Below, piece by piece: positions 1 to 10,951 of a DNA stretch of 64,000 nucleotides. Under the pieces are notes generated by a model. That model searched no databases, was not told the origin of the DNA, and saw only the letters and a program-made list of their open reading frames with translations. A program made the position numbers and the translations under genes. Source of the DNA: Agrypnia vestita (Eukaryota; Arthropoda; Insecta; Trichoptera; Phryganeidae); NCBI GenBank assembly GCA_016648135.1, contig JADDOH010002054.1, forward strand, positions 1 to 64,000. The letters run 5' to 3'. Position 1 is the first letter of the stretch. Every line of letters begins with the position of its first letter.

Positions 1-53
1 TTATATAATCATATATAAAAAAGCCAATATTAAACATTATAAAATCATTCACA

Positions 54-679
54 TCAAAGGTGTAGGAGAATCCTGCTTCGGAATACCCTCTCAGAGACAT
101 GGAACAGATCGATATCCAGAGTAATATTGTTCAGCATAGCAGTAGCTCTTCCAACAGGCATAACCATTGGCAGATTGGTCCTGTATATTGGAATGTGAAA
201 CAATCTATGCTGACGCTGTCTTAGATAATTATCGGCAACATACAAAACAATGCTCCGCATAATTTCAGCATTATCGATCATACCGCGCAACAATCGATAA
301 AAATGTGTAATGAAATACACATTCCTTCTAGTCTCTAAACTGTTGTAGCCAAGCATACCCTGGAGAAACTCGGTTGGGTAAAGCCAAGGATAATGCCCGT
401 ACTCTCTCATGTAGAGAAACTCATCTTAGAAACTTATTTGTACTTTCTCTACCATAAGTGAGTACTTAGCTCATGTGGCCCCCAAATCATCGAGCCACTC
501 TCGAGTCTACTTCGCACCAAGGAGTTGTAAAGAGTTCTCAGTACGCGGGTATTTTCGAAAACCCTGGCTGTACGCAGAACAAATCCTAACATTTTCAATG
601 CATTACCACTGACCGCCTCTATGTGGTCGTGAAATGACATGTTATATATGCAAGGGATCATCGTTAATTGAGCTTGCAA
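54..679 (-). pseudogene. LINE reverse transcriptase C-terminal fragment (frameshifted)
   Basis: Minus-strand coding remnant of a non-LTR retrotransposon ORF2, just after the polymerase active site. The segment read from 679 to 449 contains SFHDHIEAVSGNALKML and LYNSLVRSRLESGSMIWGP, the conserved thumb motif of jockey/R1-type reverse transcriptases (usually LEYGS.VW.P). The segment from 410 to 54 continues with YPTEFLQGMLGYNSLETRR, the usual C-terminal continuation, and ends at a stop. Between them the frame changes near 450 and there is an in-frame stop near 425, so it is dead. The active-site part lies beyond or was lost by 5' truncation. The same C-terminus (FRSRILL.L then stop) recurs at 62.56 kb. 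The clade is uncertain. Confidence 0.8.
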
Positions 680-1289
680 CCAATATTCCCAATTAAAGTT
701 TATTGAATAAAGGGTATTTTAATCATATTTATTTATACCTTATTTTTACTATAGAGATTTTAGATCAATTAGAGCGATAGAAAACCTTTTGAAATTTGCG
801 AATCAAAAATTAGAAAAATAACTACCAAGCAACTTAACCGGTTAACTGGCACGGCGAGGTACGTATTTATACTTGTGAGCGATTGTAAAAAAATAGACCA
901 CCACGCCCCGCCCCGCTAACTGAATATTTCTTATATTTATTTTGTTGCATTAGTTTAAATAAGCTTGCAATTCTTTGGAGACTCAAACGGATATATTTTT
1001 ATTAAAATCTGCACCCTTTCACATACACTAATAATACTGTCACAATGGAAACAAAATAAATTACTCATAACAGATCATTTTCGAACAATTTCAGAAAGCT
1101 TTTAATGTTTATAGCGTTAACTTTGTGGTTGGACATAATTAATAATTTGAGAAAACTAACAAACATTGTGGTTTATACAAAGTTTGTTAGCTTTCTCAAA
1201 TTAACATTTTAGAATGAATTAGAAACACTTAGCAACCAGTAGAACACACAGAAATATGCCAGAAGATTCAACTGGCAACATTTCCAATT
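680..1289. other. AT-rich interval with one inverted repeat
   Basis: No coding signal seen. It contains a near-perfect inverted repeat, 1144-1164 against 1182-1202 (21-bp arms, one mismatch, about 17-nt loop), which would fold into a hairpin. The interval may include the remaining upstream part of the LINE at 54-679, but I could not read it. Confidence 0.4.
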
Positions 1290-1513
1290 AATCGCTTAGA
1301 ACCGGACGCGAGCGAGTCTGCCATCATTTGACACCTACGAATAATTGTAAAGGTGAAAGGGCGCGAATTGACAAAGCGAACTGTGAACTGTGTGATAAAC
1401 AAAAGCGGAGCGAATTAAAAAAGTACCTGTGTGAAATAATTGAGAGGCGAATCAGTGTGAACAAAGGTATAGTGTTCCAGTTAAAGTGTGTGTCCAGTGA
1501 CTTGGCAATTTAA
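1290..1513 (+). other. Short unrecognised ORF abutting a transposon
   Basis: A 61-codon ORF (1328-1513) in a more CpG-containing stretch beginning near 1290. The peptide is Lys/Arg/Glu-rich with a few Cys and matches nothing I recognise. Its stop lies exactly at the edge of the TTAA element that starts at 1518, so the original reading frame, if there was one, was probably cut by that insertion. It could be a 5' UTR or an element leader; a function cannot be assigned. Confidence 0.2.
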
Positions 1514-1517
1514 TTAA

Positions 1518-2424
1518 GGGGGGGGTAAGGTTAATTCGTACAAAAAAATGCATGTTTTTGTGATTTTTTTGTGACGACACAGTTATAATCTCTTTATTAA
1601 AACCAATTGTACGTTAAAGTATGATATTTGAAGAATATTGTGTAAAATTTTCAAGACGAAATATTAAAAAATACGGCAATGGCAGCAATTATTCGGACGT
1701 GTCTCGGAATAAAGTAGAATTGCGGTGTCCATCATAACTTGGTGCTAGATCATCTGAAATCAAAAAATTAAAGTTCATTCGTTAGATAATAGGTTTTTCC
1801 AGATAATGTTGGGAGGGTTTTTTGAAATTTCAATTTTTCAATTTTTTGGAACACTTTGAAGGGAAAAACGGGATTTTTTGCGAAAAATATGGACTAATTT
1901 GTTATTAAAAAAAAAAAATTAATAACAAATTTGAAAAAAGCTCTCCAGCGTTACCTTGTAAATTATGTACAGAAATAGTGTTCAAAACTTCAAAAGGATC
2001 GTTGCAGTAATTTTGAAGTTATGATGGACACCGACTTTGAAAACGTGAGATGTGGGGAAAACGATGTAAAGTTTTGCACACTGTAAAATTTAAAATAAAA
2101 CTCTACACTTATTTTATACTTACACATAATCGTTGAAGCCATGTTCACACGGCAAAGAGCTTTCATCATCAGCATCTTTTTGTCCTTGTCTACGCAAAAC
2201 TCTTCTAATACAATAGCACGTCCGGTAGTCCTCAGGTGAGCGCGTCTCTTAGCTGCCCGAGCAGGTATAGAAAATCAGTCTGAGTATCGCTCAAATGTTC
2301 ATAATTTCGTCAATTTTGCTACGATTGACTTGAAATTTTGACACAATATTCTTACGATGTTATACATTCATTTAAAAAATTAAAAATAAAATGCAAAAAT
2401 AAAGTTAAAAACCTTACCCCCCTC
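1518..2424. mobile_element. 907-bp TTAA-flanked TIR element, copy 1
   Basis: Flanked by TTAA at 1514-1517 and 2425-2428. Left end GGGGGGGGTAAGGTT and right end AACCTTACCCCCC.. form inverted termini. A nearly identical copy of exactly the same length lies at 13632-14538 with its own TTAA pair and unrelated flanks, which fixes both ends. The interior holds a hairpin (AATTTGTTATTAA against TTAATAACAAATT, about 1895-1935) preserved in both copies, and a minus-strand 61-codon ORF at 1990-2175 that is also open in the other copy. No transposase is visible, so it is non-autonomous. The TTAA target recalls piggyBac, but that family's ends read TTAACCC..GGGTTAA, the reverse polarity of what is seen, so the superfamily is left open. 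Confidence 0.8.
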
Positions 2425-2428
2425 TTAA

Positions 2429-3071
2429 ATGGATTTCGTCTCCCACCGCTGCGTATCCGTTACTGAATCGATGCATCGCTGGGCTATCAATAATGCTCTC
2501 AAAATTTAACTCAAAAACACGCGATAGTTGAAATTCATAACATTTTTACAAATATTAAAAATAAGGTCACGAATATCATATTCCCAGGAGTGTTACAGAC
2601 TCCATGATATTTTATGAGTTTAGCTTTTAAATTCTGATTGGAAAATTTTAAACCGTACGTGGAAACACGCGACTACTTCAAAATACGAGATAGATGTATC
2701 TTCGTGGGTTAAAAATGAAACAAGGAAATTTATTGCGTCCTTAGATTACGGCCATGAAAAGTTTATGTATTACGTCTCCTGTGAAGGCGGGGCACACAAT
2801 CTTTTAGGGGCCCCCACGTACACACGCGTGTACCATAAACACGCCCCCTCTGGGGCGAGCAGAGATAACATTTTGCCCACCACCGCAATTTGGCCCAGGG
2901 TTGGACCATCCACAACACTCTTAAAACAGACGTTCTTCTGCCTAGTAACAACTTGGCTGAAGGACGTCTGGTATGTTTTAAGGTACCTGAGACACTTAAG
3001 TACCATTTCAGTCATTTCGTTTTACGTTCAGTGCTGAGCAGGTCTCGGTTCGAGGGTTGGGGTATATACAT
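2429..3071. other. Interval with overlapping short ORFs, no recognised gene
   Basis: Four overlapping ORFs of 62 to 90 codons occur on both strands between 2763 and 3102, in a locally GC-richer patch (around 2790-2990). None shows a family motif, and overlap on both strands suggests composition rather than coding. Confidence 0.3.
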
Positions 3072-4112
3072 TGTCGCGCGCCGTGGCTGCAGGAGGAATT
3101 AATGAAACGCTGGAATCTGATAACGGATTTATTGAATAGCGATTACTTAATTAAACTAACGTACAAGGTCACTTTTTATTTTTTATTTTTTTATCTTTTT
3201 AATTTAAAGACTATCGACAGGTCAGAATGACCCTAATGGATAGTCATTTAGGACAAGGTGATTAGTACAGTTACAATTTACGATGATACATTAAATTAAA
3301 ACATTAATAAATTATACAATATAAGTATACTACAGTAAGTGATTACAAGATGAACGAAGTTCACATTCTCCGCACGACATAATAGGCATGTAGGCTCCCA
3401 GGTCAACTTAATCACTTAGAATCGCTGGTTATTTATTTATTTGGGTGTGGATTATCACTTTATATTACTTTTTCTGATAATACTTAGATATTTTTGTAGG
3501 ATTTAAGTGAGAAAAGTATTTGATATTTCGGAGATGACTAGTTTCACAACTGTACACTTGGGCCATAGACATTTTTTTTTGACTTATCGCTATTAAATGT
3601 AACGCTATTTCTTAAATTAAATCTGTTTCACAATTTATCACTCGTAAATATTCGCTTTAACACTTTATTTACTGTTCACTAGAATATTCCATCAATTCCC
3701 GCACTTATTACTGTTCGCTTCGGTTTACCTCGCTAAGTAAGAACTTTCTAGTATCGCTGTCGAACCTCTGCTCGCTTGGCATCACTGCTTCTTGCCGCTA
3801 CGCTCGCTTGGCCGGACTGTCCCGCTGCCCGCGGCTACCTTCGCTTCTGTTATCGCCTGTCAACGCGTACGGAAAAATAACTCCCCGGCTACTCTCGCGT
3901 GTCGTATTTATACTGGCCAACGCTGTTATCGAAATTTCGAGAAGTTCTTCGCGTTTTCCAGACTTTACTCGCAAGTACTCGCAAATTCCAGATTTTGCTG
4001 GAAAGTTACAGACGTCACTCGAAAGCTGTAGGTAATTCCAGATCCTTCGGTAGTATTGTACAACTTCAAACAACTGTCACTTTGACAGAAGTGCGAGACT
4101 CCAATATGTTAC
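3072..4112 (-). mobile_element. Diverged solo LTR (gypsy-like), with an internal insertion
   Basis: Starts TGTCGCGCGC and matches, stretch by stretch, the cleaner solo LTR at 19020-19656: both share the CTGCAG.AGGAATTA start, ATCACTCGTAAATA, TATTACT.TTCGCT.CGGTTTA.. and the block around TCTTCGGTAGTATTGT. The extra length comes mostly from a T-rich insertion around 3170-3420, probably a LINE 3' end. On the minus strand a TATAAATA lies at 3905-3912, with a perfect three-unit heat-shock element just upstream at 3931-3943, so the promoter of this LTR most likely points left. The right end is eroded (about 4112) and no target duplication is clear. ORFs at 3792-4123 are chance frames within the LTR. 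Confidence 0.65.
3931..3943. promoter_or_regulatory. Perfect trimeric heat-shock element in an LTR
   Basis: GAAATTTCGAGAA fits GAAnnTTCnnGAA exactly, the binding pattern of heat-shock factor. It lies about 20 bp upstream of a minus-strand TATAAATA (3905-3912), the position expected for an LTR promoter element. Confidence 0.55.
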
Positions 4113-4204
4113 TTCTGGCTTGATAAGACTAGACTACTTCGATAGTAAATTTACTTACGAACATCTCCCTAAATAGGAAATATATAAATTATAATCCTCA
4201 TTTA

Positions 4205-4862
4205 ATGCCGCTGCAAGACTCATTGCCGGTATTTCAAGCTGTGCGCTCATCTCACCACTATCTTCAAAATCTTCACCGGCTTAAATGTCCATAGAGGATT
4301 GAATGTAAGCTGGGCCTCACACTTTTCAGGGCTATTCACAACATGGCCCCTCAATATATTACCGAATTCTGCACTTTTTTTGCCGAAAATAATAGACAGC
4401 TAACACTTCGTTCAGTATCAACATCCAGTACAAGTACAAGGTTAGTTGAAGTAAAATGCGTCCATAAAACAAATTTCGGTAACCATGCTTTCACAGTTGC
4501 TGGATTAAAGTTATGGGATAAACTACCAAAAAAACTGAGACAAACAGACAGCTTACCGAGTAATTCAAAAATAAAAAAAGTACCCATTTAGACAATCGTA
4601 AAAAACTTATAGAATCAAACCATTACAATAGTACCTACCTAATGTCTTTACTCCGGGTACGCACTCTGCAAAAAACCTACTTTTTTTCCAACTCCCTCAA
4701 CTATAGTATTAAACATCAATTCCATTTTTTCGCATTTCATCCAGTACCTACTCACATAATAGTTAAAAAGTTCCTTAGCCGGTAAGCTGTTTTGTAAAAT
4801 AATGTTTATCTGTTTAAGTGTAAATATAAATCATCGACATATAAATAAATAAATAAATATTT
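4205..4862 (+). pseudogene. CR1/L2-type LINE 3' end
   Basis: Degenerate C-terminus of a CR1/L2-like reverse transcriptase: NAAARLIAGIS, then AIHNMAPQYITEFC, then HAFTVAGLKLWDKLPKKLR ending with a stop at 4591. These are the usual landmarks of that clade (QNAAARL, LAP.YL, AF..A.P.LWN.LP..LR). At least two frame changes occur between 4205 and 4350. A 3' UTR of about 240 bp follows and ends in a (TAAA)n tail near 4838-4862. 5'-truncated by reverse transcription, so not autonomous. Confidence 0.75.
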
Positions 4863-5578
4863 TAAAATCTGACTGTCACAAAACCATATCAAAATTTAAA
4901 TTCTTATCGTTTTTATTCTAAATTCTAGATTAAGATATATTATAGATGTCTCTAAATTAAGATATATTACAGAAACGAAAACTAAATGATAAATTACATC
5001 ACACATGTGAAACAAATTGTGAAACTCAAAATATATATACAACATCCAAAAATTTTATAGGAGTTATACTCTATCATGGGTGGAATGGTGAACGTTACGT
5101 TGTGTAACGTGGTCACTCAAGCCAGCCGTACGATAGGTCGAAAGCCCTGAACACCCAAAGACTTTGCGTTTAAACTGTATATACAGTTTTGCAAGAGGTA
5201 AAAATAAAATGCCAACAAAAAAAAAATTAAAAATACCTACTTTCCCTTTAAAAAATATAATTTCGTCTCTGTGAGAAATCTATAATATATCTTGATTGAG
5301 AATGTCCCCTGGGATAAAAATCTAGTACTGTTTTTGAAAAATTTGAGCAAACTCAAAATATTCTTAATTCTAAATTCTTAAAAATTGGTGTCAGTGCATT
5401 GGATCGTCATACTTTGACGTACCCAGTCAATTTCAGGACGCCGACGCCGTAGCTAAGTAAACATAAGTCTGGTGGAGACGAAACAAGGGTTAAACAAAAG
5501 CCTATTAGCTCTTCTATTCGTACGATAAATACTAATAAAACTAGTAAATAAAGTGCAAATGCAACACGATATACTAAG
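4863..5578. other. AT-rich interval, no gene seen
   Basis: Contains a short imperfect direct repeat around 4915-4975 (TAAATT..AGATTAAGATATATTA twice) but no coding or RNA signal I can support. Confidence 0.3.
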
Positions 5579-5969
5579 TAGAGATGGGTCGTTCATGAAC
5601 GAACTCTTCTTTTAGAACAGTTCACTTTACTGAACGAACGAACAGTACAGTTCAATTAAATGAAAAATAATTAATTCACCAAATGTCATTTTAGGGAAAA
5701 ATGTCGGTATTCATTCGCCTTCGATATATCGATATATTTTTTCACCTGACCTTTTTTTTTTGATCATCAAATTGTATTTTGGGAAACGATTAAACATATC
5801 GATATATCAAAGATCGACTTTCCTTGTCGAGTATCGAATTAGTTAGCAATTGAACAGCTCACAGACTTGAAGTGGATAAAAAACAAAAATTCAAAGTAAA
5901 CAAATGAACGATTTGGAATGGACAGTTCACTTTCATGAGCGACTCGATGAACGAAATTTCCCATCTCTA
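5579..5969. mobile_element. hAT-like MITE with TAGAGATGGG ends
   Basis: Termini TAGAGATGGGTCGTTCATGA and ..AACGAAATTTCCCATCTCTA are inverted repeats. Flanking octamers ATACTAAG and GTACTAAA agree at six of eight positions, consistent with a decayed 8-bp hAT target duplication. Subterminal GAACGAAC/GTTCATGA motifs recur on both sides, as is common for transposase binding sites. No coding capacity. Confidence 0.7.
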
Positions 5970-7121
5970 GTACTAAATACTTAGCTTATGAGGCTTAGAT
6001 GAAAACTTGCGGCATAAATTCATAAATTCTACTATTGATATTGTAACATCATTTGTACATGGATAGCTCCCTCGAATATTTTTCACCCGCGCTCCAAAAT
6101 AACACCCGTCGTAAAATCCTTCCCATCGCGCATGGGCCGATCTTTTTATCAATTTTCCCTCCGTATTGTAAAGGCCCTTAAACGTCACAATTTACTGCTG
6201 AAATTATTCTTTGCCGTAACTCATTTTTATCACTACAGTTTTGCTCCCTTCCCGACCGGATATCCTGCCGCGTGTGAGCTCGCGGGGGCCTGCATTTTTT
6301 CCAAGGCGGTATTTTCTTCCGAGTCTGTGAGTTTTCTCGTATTTCCTCTTTGATTTTAAAAGCCAATTCAAATACAGTTACTGTATTTCGTAACCCGAGA
6401 TACAAGCTTGTGTAAATAAAATTGAATGAAATAAATGGCTAAATGTTTGCCGAGTAAAAGGGCTCTTGGTTTACCAAAATACGATTGAGAATTGAAAGAA
6501 AGAGATTGAAAAATAGCATTGATTCACGATGTCGATTTGGGGTCTTAGATTGATTTGTTCTTGAAGATTATCGAGAATTGGCTAAAGATCCAACGATAAA
6601 TTATATTTTCAGTACTGAGAAGTATTTTGATATTTTTGGTTATGCCTTCCGACAGCACTCAGGAGTAGCGAAGGGAAAAACTACATTTCAAAATGAAGAC
6701 TACAACACACACACGTTCACCAGTTTGAAGACTACAAAGTGTAAACTACAATTGTAGTATGCGCGCAGCATATAACTAGTGCCATGCGCTTGCACTCCGC
6801 GCATGGAACTAGTTATTTCCCCAGTTTTGGCCCAGTCGGCAGTGACATGCGCTTTAATTTACTCTGCTCAACACTTTTAACCTCCTGTAGATAATATTTA
6901 TTTATTATTATTTCTTTTTATCATTTGTACCTACGTTATTTGTATTTCTTTGATTTTGTTATTTAAACTTCTATTATTGGGTTTATTTTTATTTTTTATG
7001 TTATTTTCCTTGTATTTTTTCCTTCTTACTATTATGTCAATGTTTTTCTTTCTATGTATTTTATGTATTATAATTATGTATTTATGTATTTTGTTTTCAA
7101 TAAAGACATCTTAAGGCGGGG
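5970..7121. other. Unassigned interval with a 3' UTR-like tract
   Basis: 5973-6405 holds short overlapping ORFs on both strands without motifs. 6890-7115 is strongly T-rich and ends TTTTCAATAAAGACATCTT, resembling a 3' UTR with a polyadenylation signal read on the plus strand, probably of a retroelement. No reading frame leads into it. Confidence 0.3.
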
Positions 7122-7304
7122 ACAGTGAATGTCTTTGTTCGAGCGGCCGTGCCACTACGCAACGGTTTATACGACCGGTGCGGAGCAGCACGGTCCTGCT
7201 TGTTAGTTGAAAAAAATGTCAACCTGGAGACGATTGAGTAGGACCGATATGGAAGCTTTTGCTCTTAGAACGGTCCTGGGTAGGCGGTGGGTACCATTCA
7301 CTGT
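7122..7304. mobile_element. CAGTGAATG-type MITE, copy 1
   Basis: Bounded by ACAGTGAATG and CATTCACTGT inverted ends. Its interior (AACCTGG.GACG, GAGTAGGACCGATATGG.AGCTTT, GCTC.TA.A) matches two tandem copies at 20599-20758 and 20791-20964. Non-coding. Confidence 0.65.
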
Positions 7305-7319
7305 AGATAATATTATTAC

Positions 7320-7590
7320 TCTAACTAACTAACCATCACGACGATTCCCCGCAGGGGCAGGCAAAGAGGAAAGAACGCCACTCGTGTAACCTGTCATACC
7401 ACTTTTTCTCCGACTGCATTCATACGTCTTCTCGTGCACACTCTCCGATTGTTGATGCTTTTAACTGGGCCATCCTCCAATATTTGATCTTTCGAGGACG
7501 CCTTTTGTTCCTTACTGCCTTCAACACCATTTTCTTTGCCATCCTCTCCTCGCTCATGTGCTCCACAAGACCAAACCATCTAATTGATCC
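7320..7590 (-). pseudogene. LINE family 1, 3' end fragment
   Basis: Minus-strand 3' tail of the commonest LINE in the window. It begins, in element orientation, inside the ORF2 C-terminus (MVWSC..ERGEDGKENG, a decayed form of MLRWFGHVERM) and runs through the terminal non-coding end (ACCATCACG.CG.TTCCCCG..GGGG on the plus strand) next to a (TAAC)n-type tail. It is more diverged than the copies at 8.2 and 39.2 kb. Confidence 0.65.
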
Positions 7591-8159
7591 TTTCCTTTAT
7601 CTACTACGCTACAACCAGCATAACATTCACTTATAATTTGTTCATCCCTCACTCTATCAAACAAAAAATTTCCAAATACGTGTGTATGTGTGTAAAATAT
7701 TATTACCTTCTCAAGCGAACAATCAATGACTTTTCTGGCTCGAAGGGATTAACCTCTTTGGAGATATGTTGAGAATTAAGCTTCAAACATAACATATATG
7801 GTTTAGCGATTAAAATGTGGGAAATAACTGAAAGTGGGAAATAATTTTTCCGAAAGAGATCAATTATTACTGATGACCAGTCCAGATCTCCATTCTAAGA
7901 CGTCGTGAAAATTTACCGCTCACATTTATTAATTCACGATACCGCAATCATTTTCACACATTTCCATTACACATGTCACACATTCACATATACAATGTCG
8001 AATACACTTTTCGCTGAAATTGGTTATGACTGCAGCTGCACGGTCATCTTAATAGACGTTCCTATGTGGATTTATTTCAAAGCTAATTGACATTTTCATT
8101 AGGACATTTTCAGGTAGGAAAATCGATTTGTCAGTATAGTTTCACCAAATAAAAACAAT
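7591..8159. other. No feature seen
   Basis: AT-rich sequence with two small motif-less ORFs. The first 50 bp probably continue the LINE fragment to the left. Confidence 0.3.
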
Positions 8160-8790
8160 AACTAACTAACTAACTAACTAACTTACCATCACGCCGTTTC
8201 TCCGTGGGGGTAGCCAGAGAGGATAGAGCGCCATTCTCTTCTGTCCTGACATACAACTTTCGCTTCATCTACATTACATTCGTACATCTTCGCATGCAAG
8301 CTCGACGGTTGTTCAGGCTTTTATCCAGTATCTGGTTAATCTGGTCATGCCACGTCTTCCGTGGTCGCCCTCTCTTTCTGGCGCCGTCAACACTTGCATC
8401 ATATATGATGCCCAAACCATCTGAGCGACCCTATTTTTATTCTATGTATTATGCTACGATCAGCTTTACATTCATTCCTAATATCTTCATTCTTTACTCT
8501 ATCATACATGGATTTACCACACATATGTCTAAGGGACCTCATCTCCACTGCATTCAATCTACTTTCGTTCCTCTTCTGCCAGCTCCAGGCTTCACTTCCA
8601 TACATTAGTGTCGGTACCAGAACTCCATTATGTACCGGTAGTTTTGCCTAGGTAGACATATTTCTATTAGAAATTATTGCGTTCAAAGCACCGTTCACCC
8701 TATTCCCTCTTCTATCGAACATACTTCCCAAGTACACAACACAAATTCATCTACTTGTTCCAAACATTCATTGCCTACTAGTATTTCATA
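8160..8790 (-). pseudogene. LINE family 1, 3' end of ORF2 and tail
   Basis: Best copy for reading the upstream part. On the minus strand the region encodes a decayed YLG block around 8640-8760, then LMYGSEAWSWQKRNESRLNAV, EMRSLRHMCGKSMYDRVKN and IKIGSLRWFGH, typical of the segment downstream of the polymerase core in insect LINEs. The basic GRPRKTW-type terminal region follows. It ends at a tail of CTAA/TAAC tetranucleotides at 8160-8183, the tandem tail made at the 3' end during target-primed integration. Frames are broken in several places and the active site is absent. Plus-strand ORFs here are shadows. Confidence 0.8.
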
Positions 8791-9470
8791 AACTTTCAAT
8801 AAACTGATGGTAATGCTTATTTCACAATATAAATAGTTACAGTGACTTGGACAATACAACATTGAAAATGATCATGACCTATTTCTATGTTTGGTTCATC
8901 TGCATCAGGAACATCCATTTTGGACCGCCCGGTAATGAAATCCCAAAATGGTCCTCCGAAACTGATTTCAAACTCACATGCATGTCAACGGTAGAGTTTA
9001 AATTCAAAAAAATTCAACGCAGTGACATATTGTAGCGTCAACCAAATAAATTCAACGAACGGTTTTTTACAATGACAGGATGAGAATGGAAACTAATTAC
9101 ACAGTCACCAATAATTTCACAGAGTCGACATAAATGCGTGTCCACACTGACGAGGAAAATTGGTGTGTTTTCACACTATTACAAAGATTCAACACTGTGT
9201 AATATAGGGTGGGAAATACAATATCACATACCAATAGTCCAATATCTCACAGCACGCGCATTAAAAAAAAAATCTAATTTAAATGTCGTGAACTCCTACA
9301 AGTTGTCAAAATTAAGAAACCACGGGTTTAATACAATTAATATAATCACTCATCTGTGATGCCAGCGCCCCTAGCGCGTTCACAATTGTCAAGTTCAATC
9401 TCCTTTTGAAAACAAAAGCTTGGCGTCTTCAACAGGTAAACTTTCTAAAGAAATAAAAAAATGCGATGGC

Positions 9471-9473
<3 letters not shown>
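8791..9473. other. No feature seen
   Basis: Two motif-less ORFs (62 and 73 codons) in AT-rich sequence. Nothing repeated elsewhere in the window was noticed. Confidence 0.3.
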
Positions 9474-9509
<36 letters not shown>

Positions 9510-9512
9510 TGG
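9474..9512 (+). repeat. (TTTA)n microsatellite
   Basis: About nine to ten perfect tetranucleotide units. In this context it probably marks the tail of a minus-strand LINE, comparable with the T-rich starts at 3170, 16315 and 31080. Confidence 0.85.
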
Positions 9513-10951
9513 GAAACTAACAGTACATATAAAGAGATTATACATGATTATTGAACAGTGAAGAGACCATCTTACAAGTTTCCACAGAATTAACCTGTTG
9601 TGTTTTAACATAAAGCAACAATAACTTGAGTTATAGAATAAAAAACAAAAAAAATGAAAGTTTTAAGTTATGGATAAACTATGGGAGTCAAAGAATTAGA
9701 GGTAAAAGGAGAATAAGGAATGGATAGGACAGGACAAATCTACTTAGTAAAAAGGACAAGAGATAAGAATAAAAAGAAGTGCAAAAGATATATGTATAGC
9801 ATAAAGATATCTGATCAATACATCTGCATATATATATATATACGAGGTCTGGGCAAAAAAAAAATGTTAATTAAAGAAAGATACAAGATAAAAAATTACA
9901 TATACGAAGTCAGTTCAAAAGAAAGAAGATGGATTTAAGAAGAGGGAAAAAAAGAAGGTTTATGACCGAGGTGAATATCCAAGAGTTTTAAATTCATAGA
10001 TCGATGAATTGAAAAGATCCAAGTCGCTGAATATAGAGTTGAACAAATTAGACGAGCGATATATAAAAGAGTTTTGCCGGGAGTTGGTATTACAGTGTGA
10101 AAGGCTCAAGGTCTCAACCGATCTAGTGGATCTTCCGGGTACTCTCAGGGAGATGTGTAAATATATTTTAAATAACTTAAACATATTTTCAATGAATTTA
10201 GTTTTTAATATGAATAATTTGTGAAGATATATTCTATTCTAAGCCAAATGGATTTAAAAAAAAACTACCACGAATTCTCCTACGTAAATTGTTCATAGTT
10301 CATTAATCCGGAAGTTAACCGATTTTTAGTATAAATTAAGTCAAAACATTTCTTATTGTAAGTTTCATTTAAGATTTTTCATTGCCACGATAGTGAAAAA
10401 TACACTATTTATTAGTATAGGTACTTTACGTAACGTTCAAAGGATCGATTTCGGGTAGAGAGCACGCAATGCGAATACCCTCGTAAAACAAAGAGGGGAT
10501 TTTTTATAATGTAAACAGGGTATTTCACGTATAATTTCTACGTTTGCTAGCAAAGTGTGAATATTAAAAGAGACAAGAGATAAATGTTGCTCTTACTTCT
10601 TATTGGATAAACCACGTTGTACTAATAGTTTTATATTTTATACACGGAACATATTCAGGGAACGCTTTCATTTTATATTGTACTCCATTGGGATTCAATG
10701 TTTATGGTTATGCTACTAAGTAAAAAGTCTGTTTTTTTTATCGTAAAACCCTGTCTAAAGACTTTAAATCTGGGAATTTGTAATCATCGCGCATATTGAA
10801 ATATATTTGAACATGTTACCTCAATGCGTCGATCTTAATCTTACTTATACTACAACACGCAGCTATTAGAGCATCTCATTTAAGTTTATTTTATTTCATT
10901 GAATCTCTTTTTTGCAAAGAACAGGAAAAAATCCAGCTGAGACAACCCGTA
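9513..10951. other. Purine-rich unassigned interval
   Basis: Follows the tetranucleotide tail and is A/G-rich to about 9960, as minus-strand LINE 3' UTRs elsewhere in the window are. ORFs at 9960-10184 (minus) and 10009-10224 (plus) overlap and carry no recognised motif. 10230-10950 shows nothing I can support. Confidence 0.3.

Noticed and set aside
1514..2428. Assigning the TTAA elements to piggyBac
   Set aside because: Terminal bases run GGG..CCC after TTAA, opposite to the CCC..GGG of piggyBac, and no transposase was found.
3792..4123. Cluster of four overlapping ORFs on both strands
   Set aside because: They lie within a diverged LTR that matches the one at 19.0-19.7 kb, with no retroviral or other domain.
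8204..8608. 134-codon plus-strand ORF (and 39157-39681, 174 codons)
   Set aside because: Antisense shadows of family-1 LINE coding sequence; the minus strand carries the recognisable motifs.
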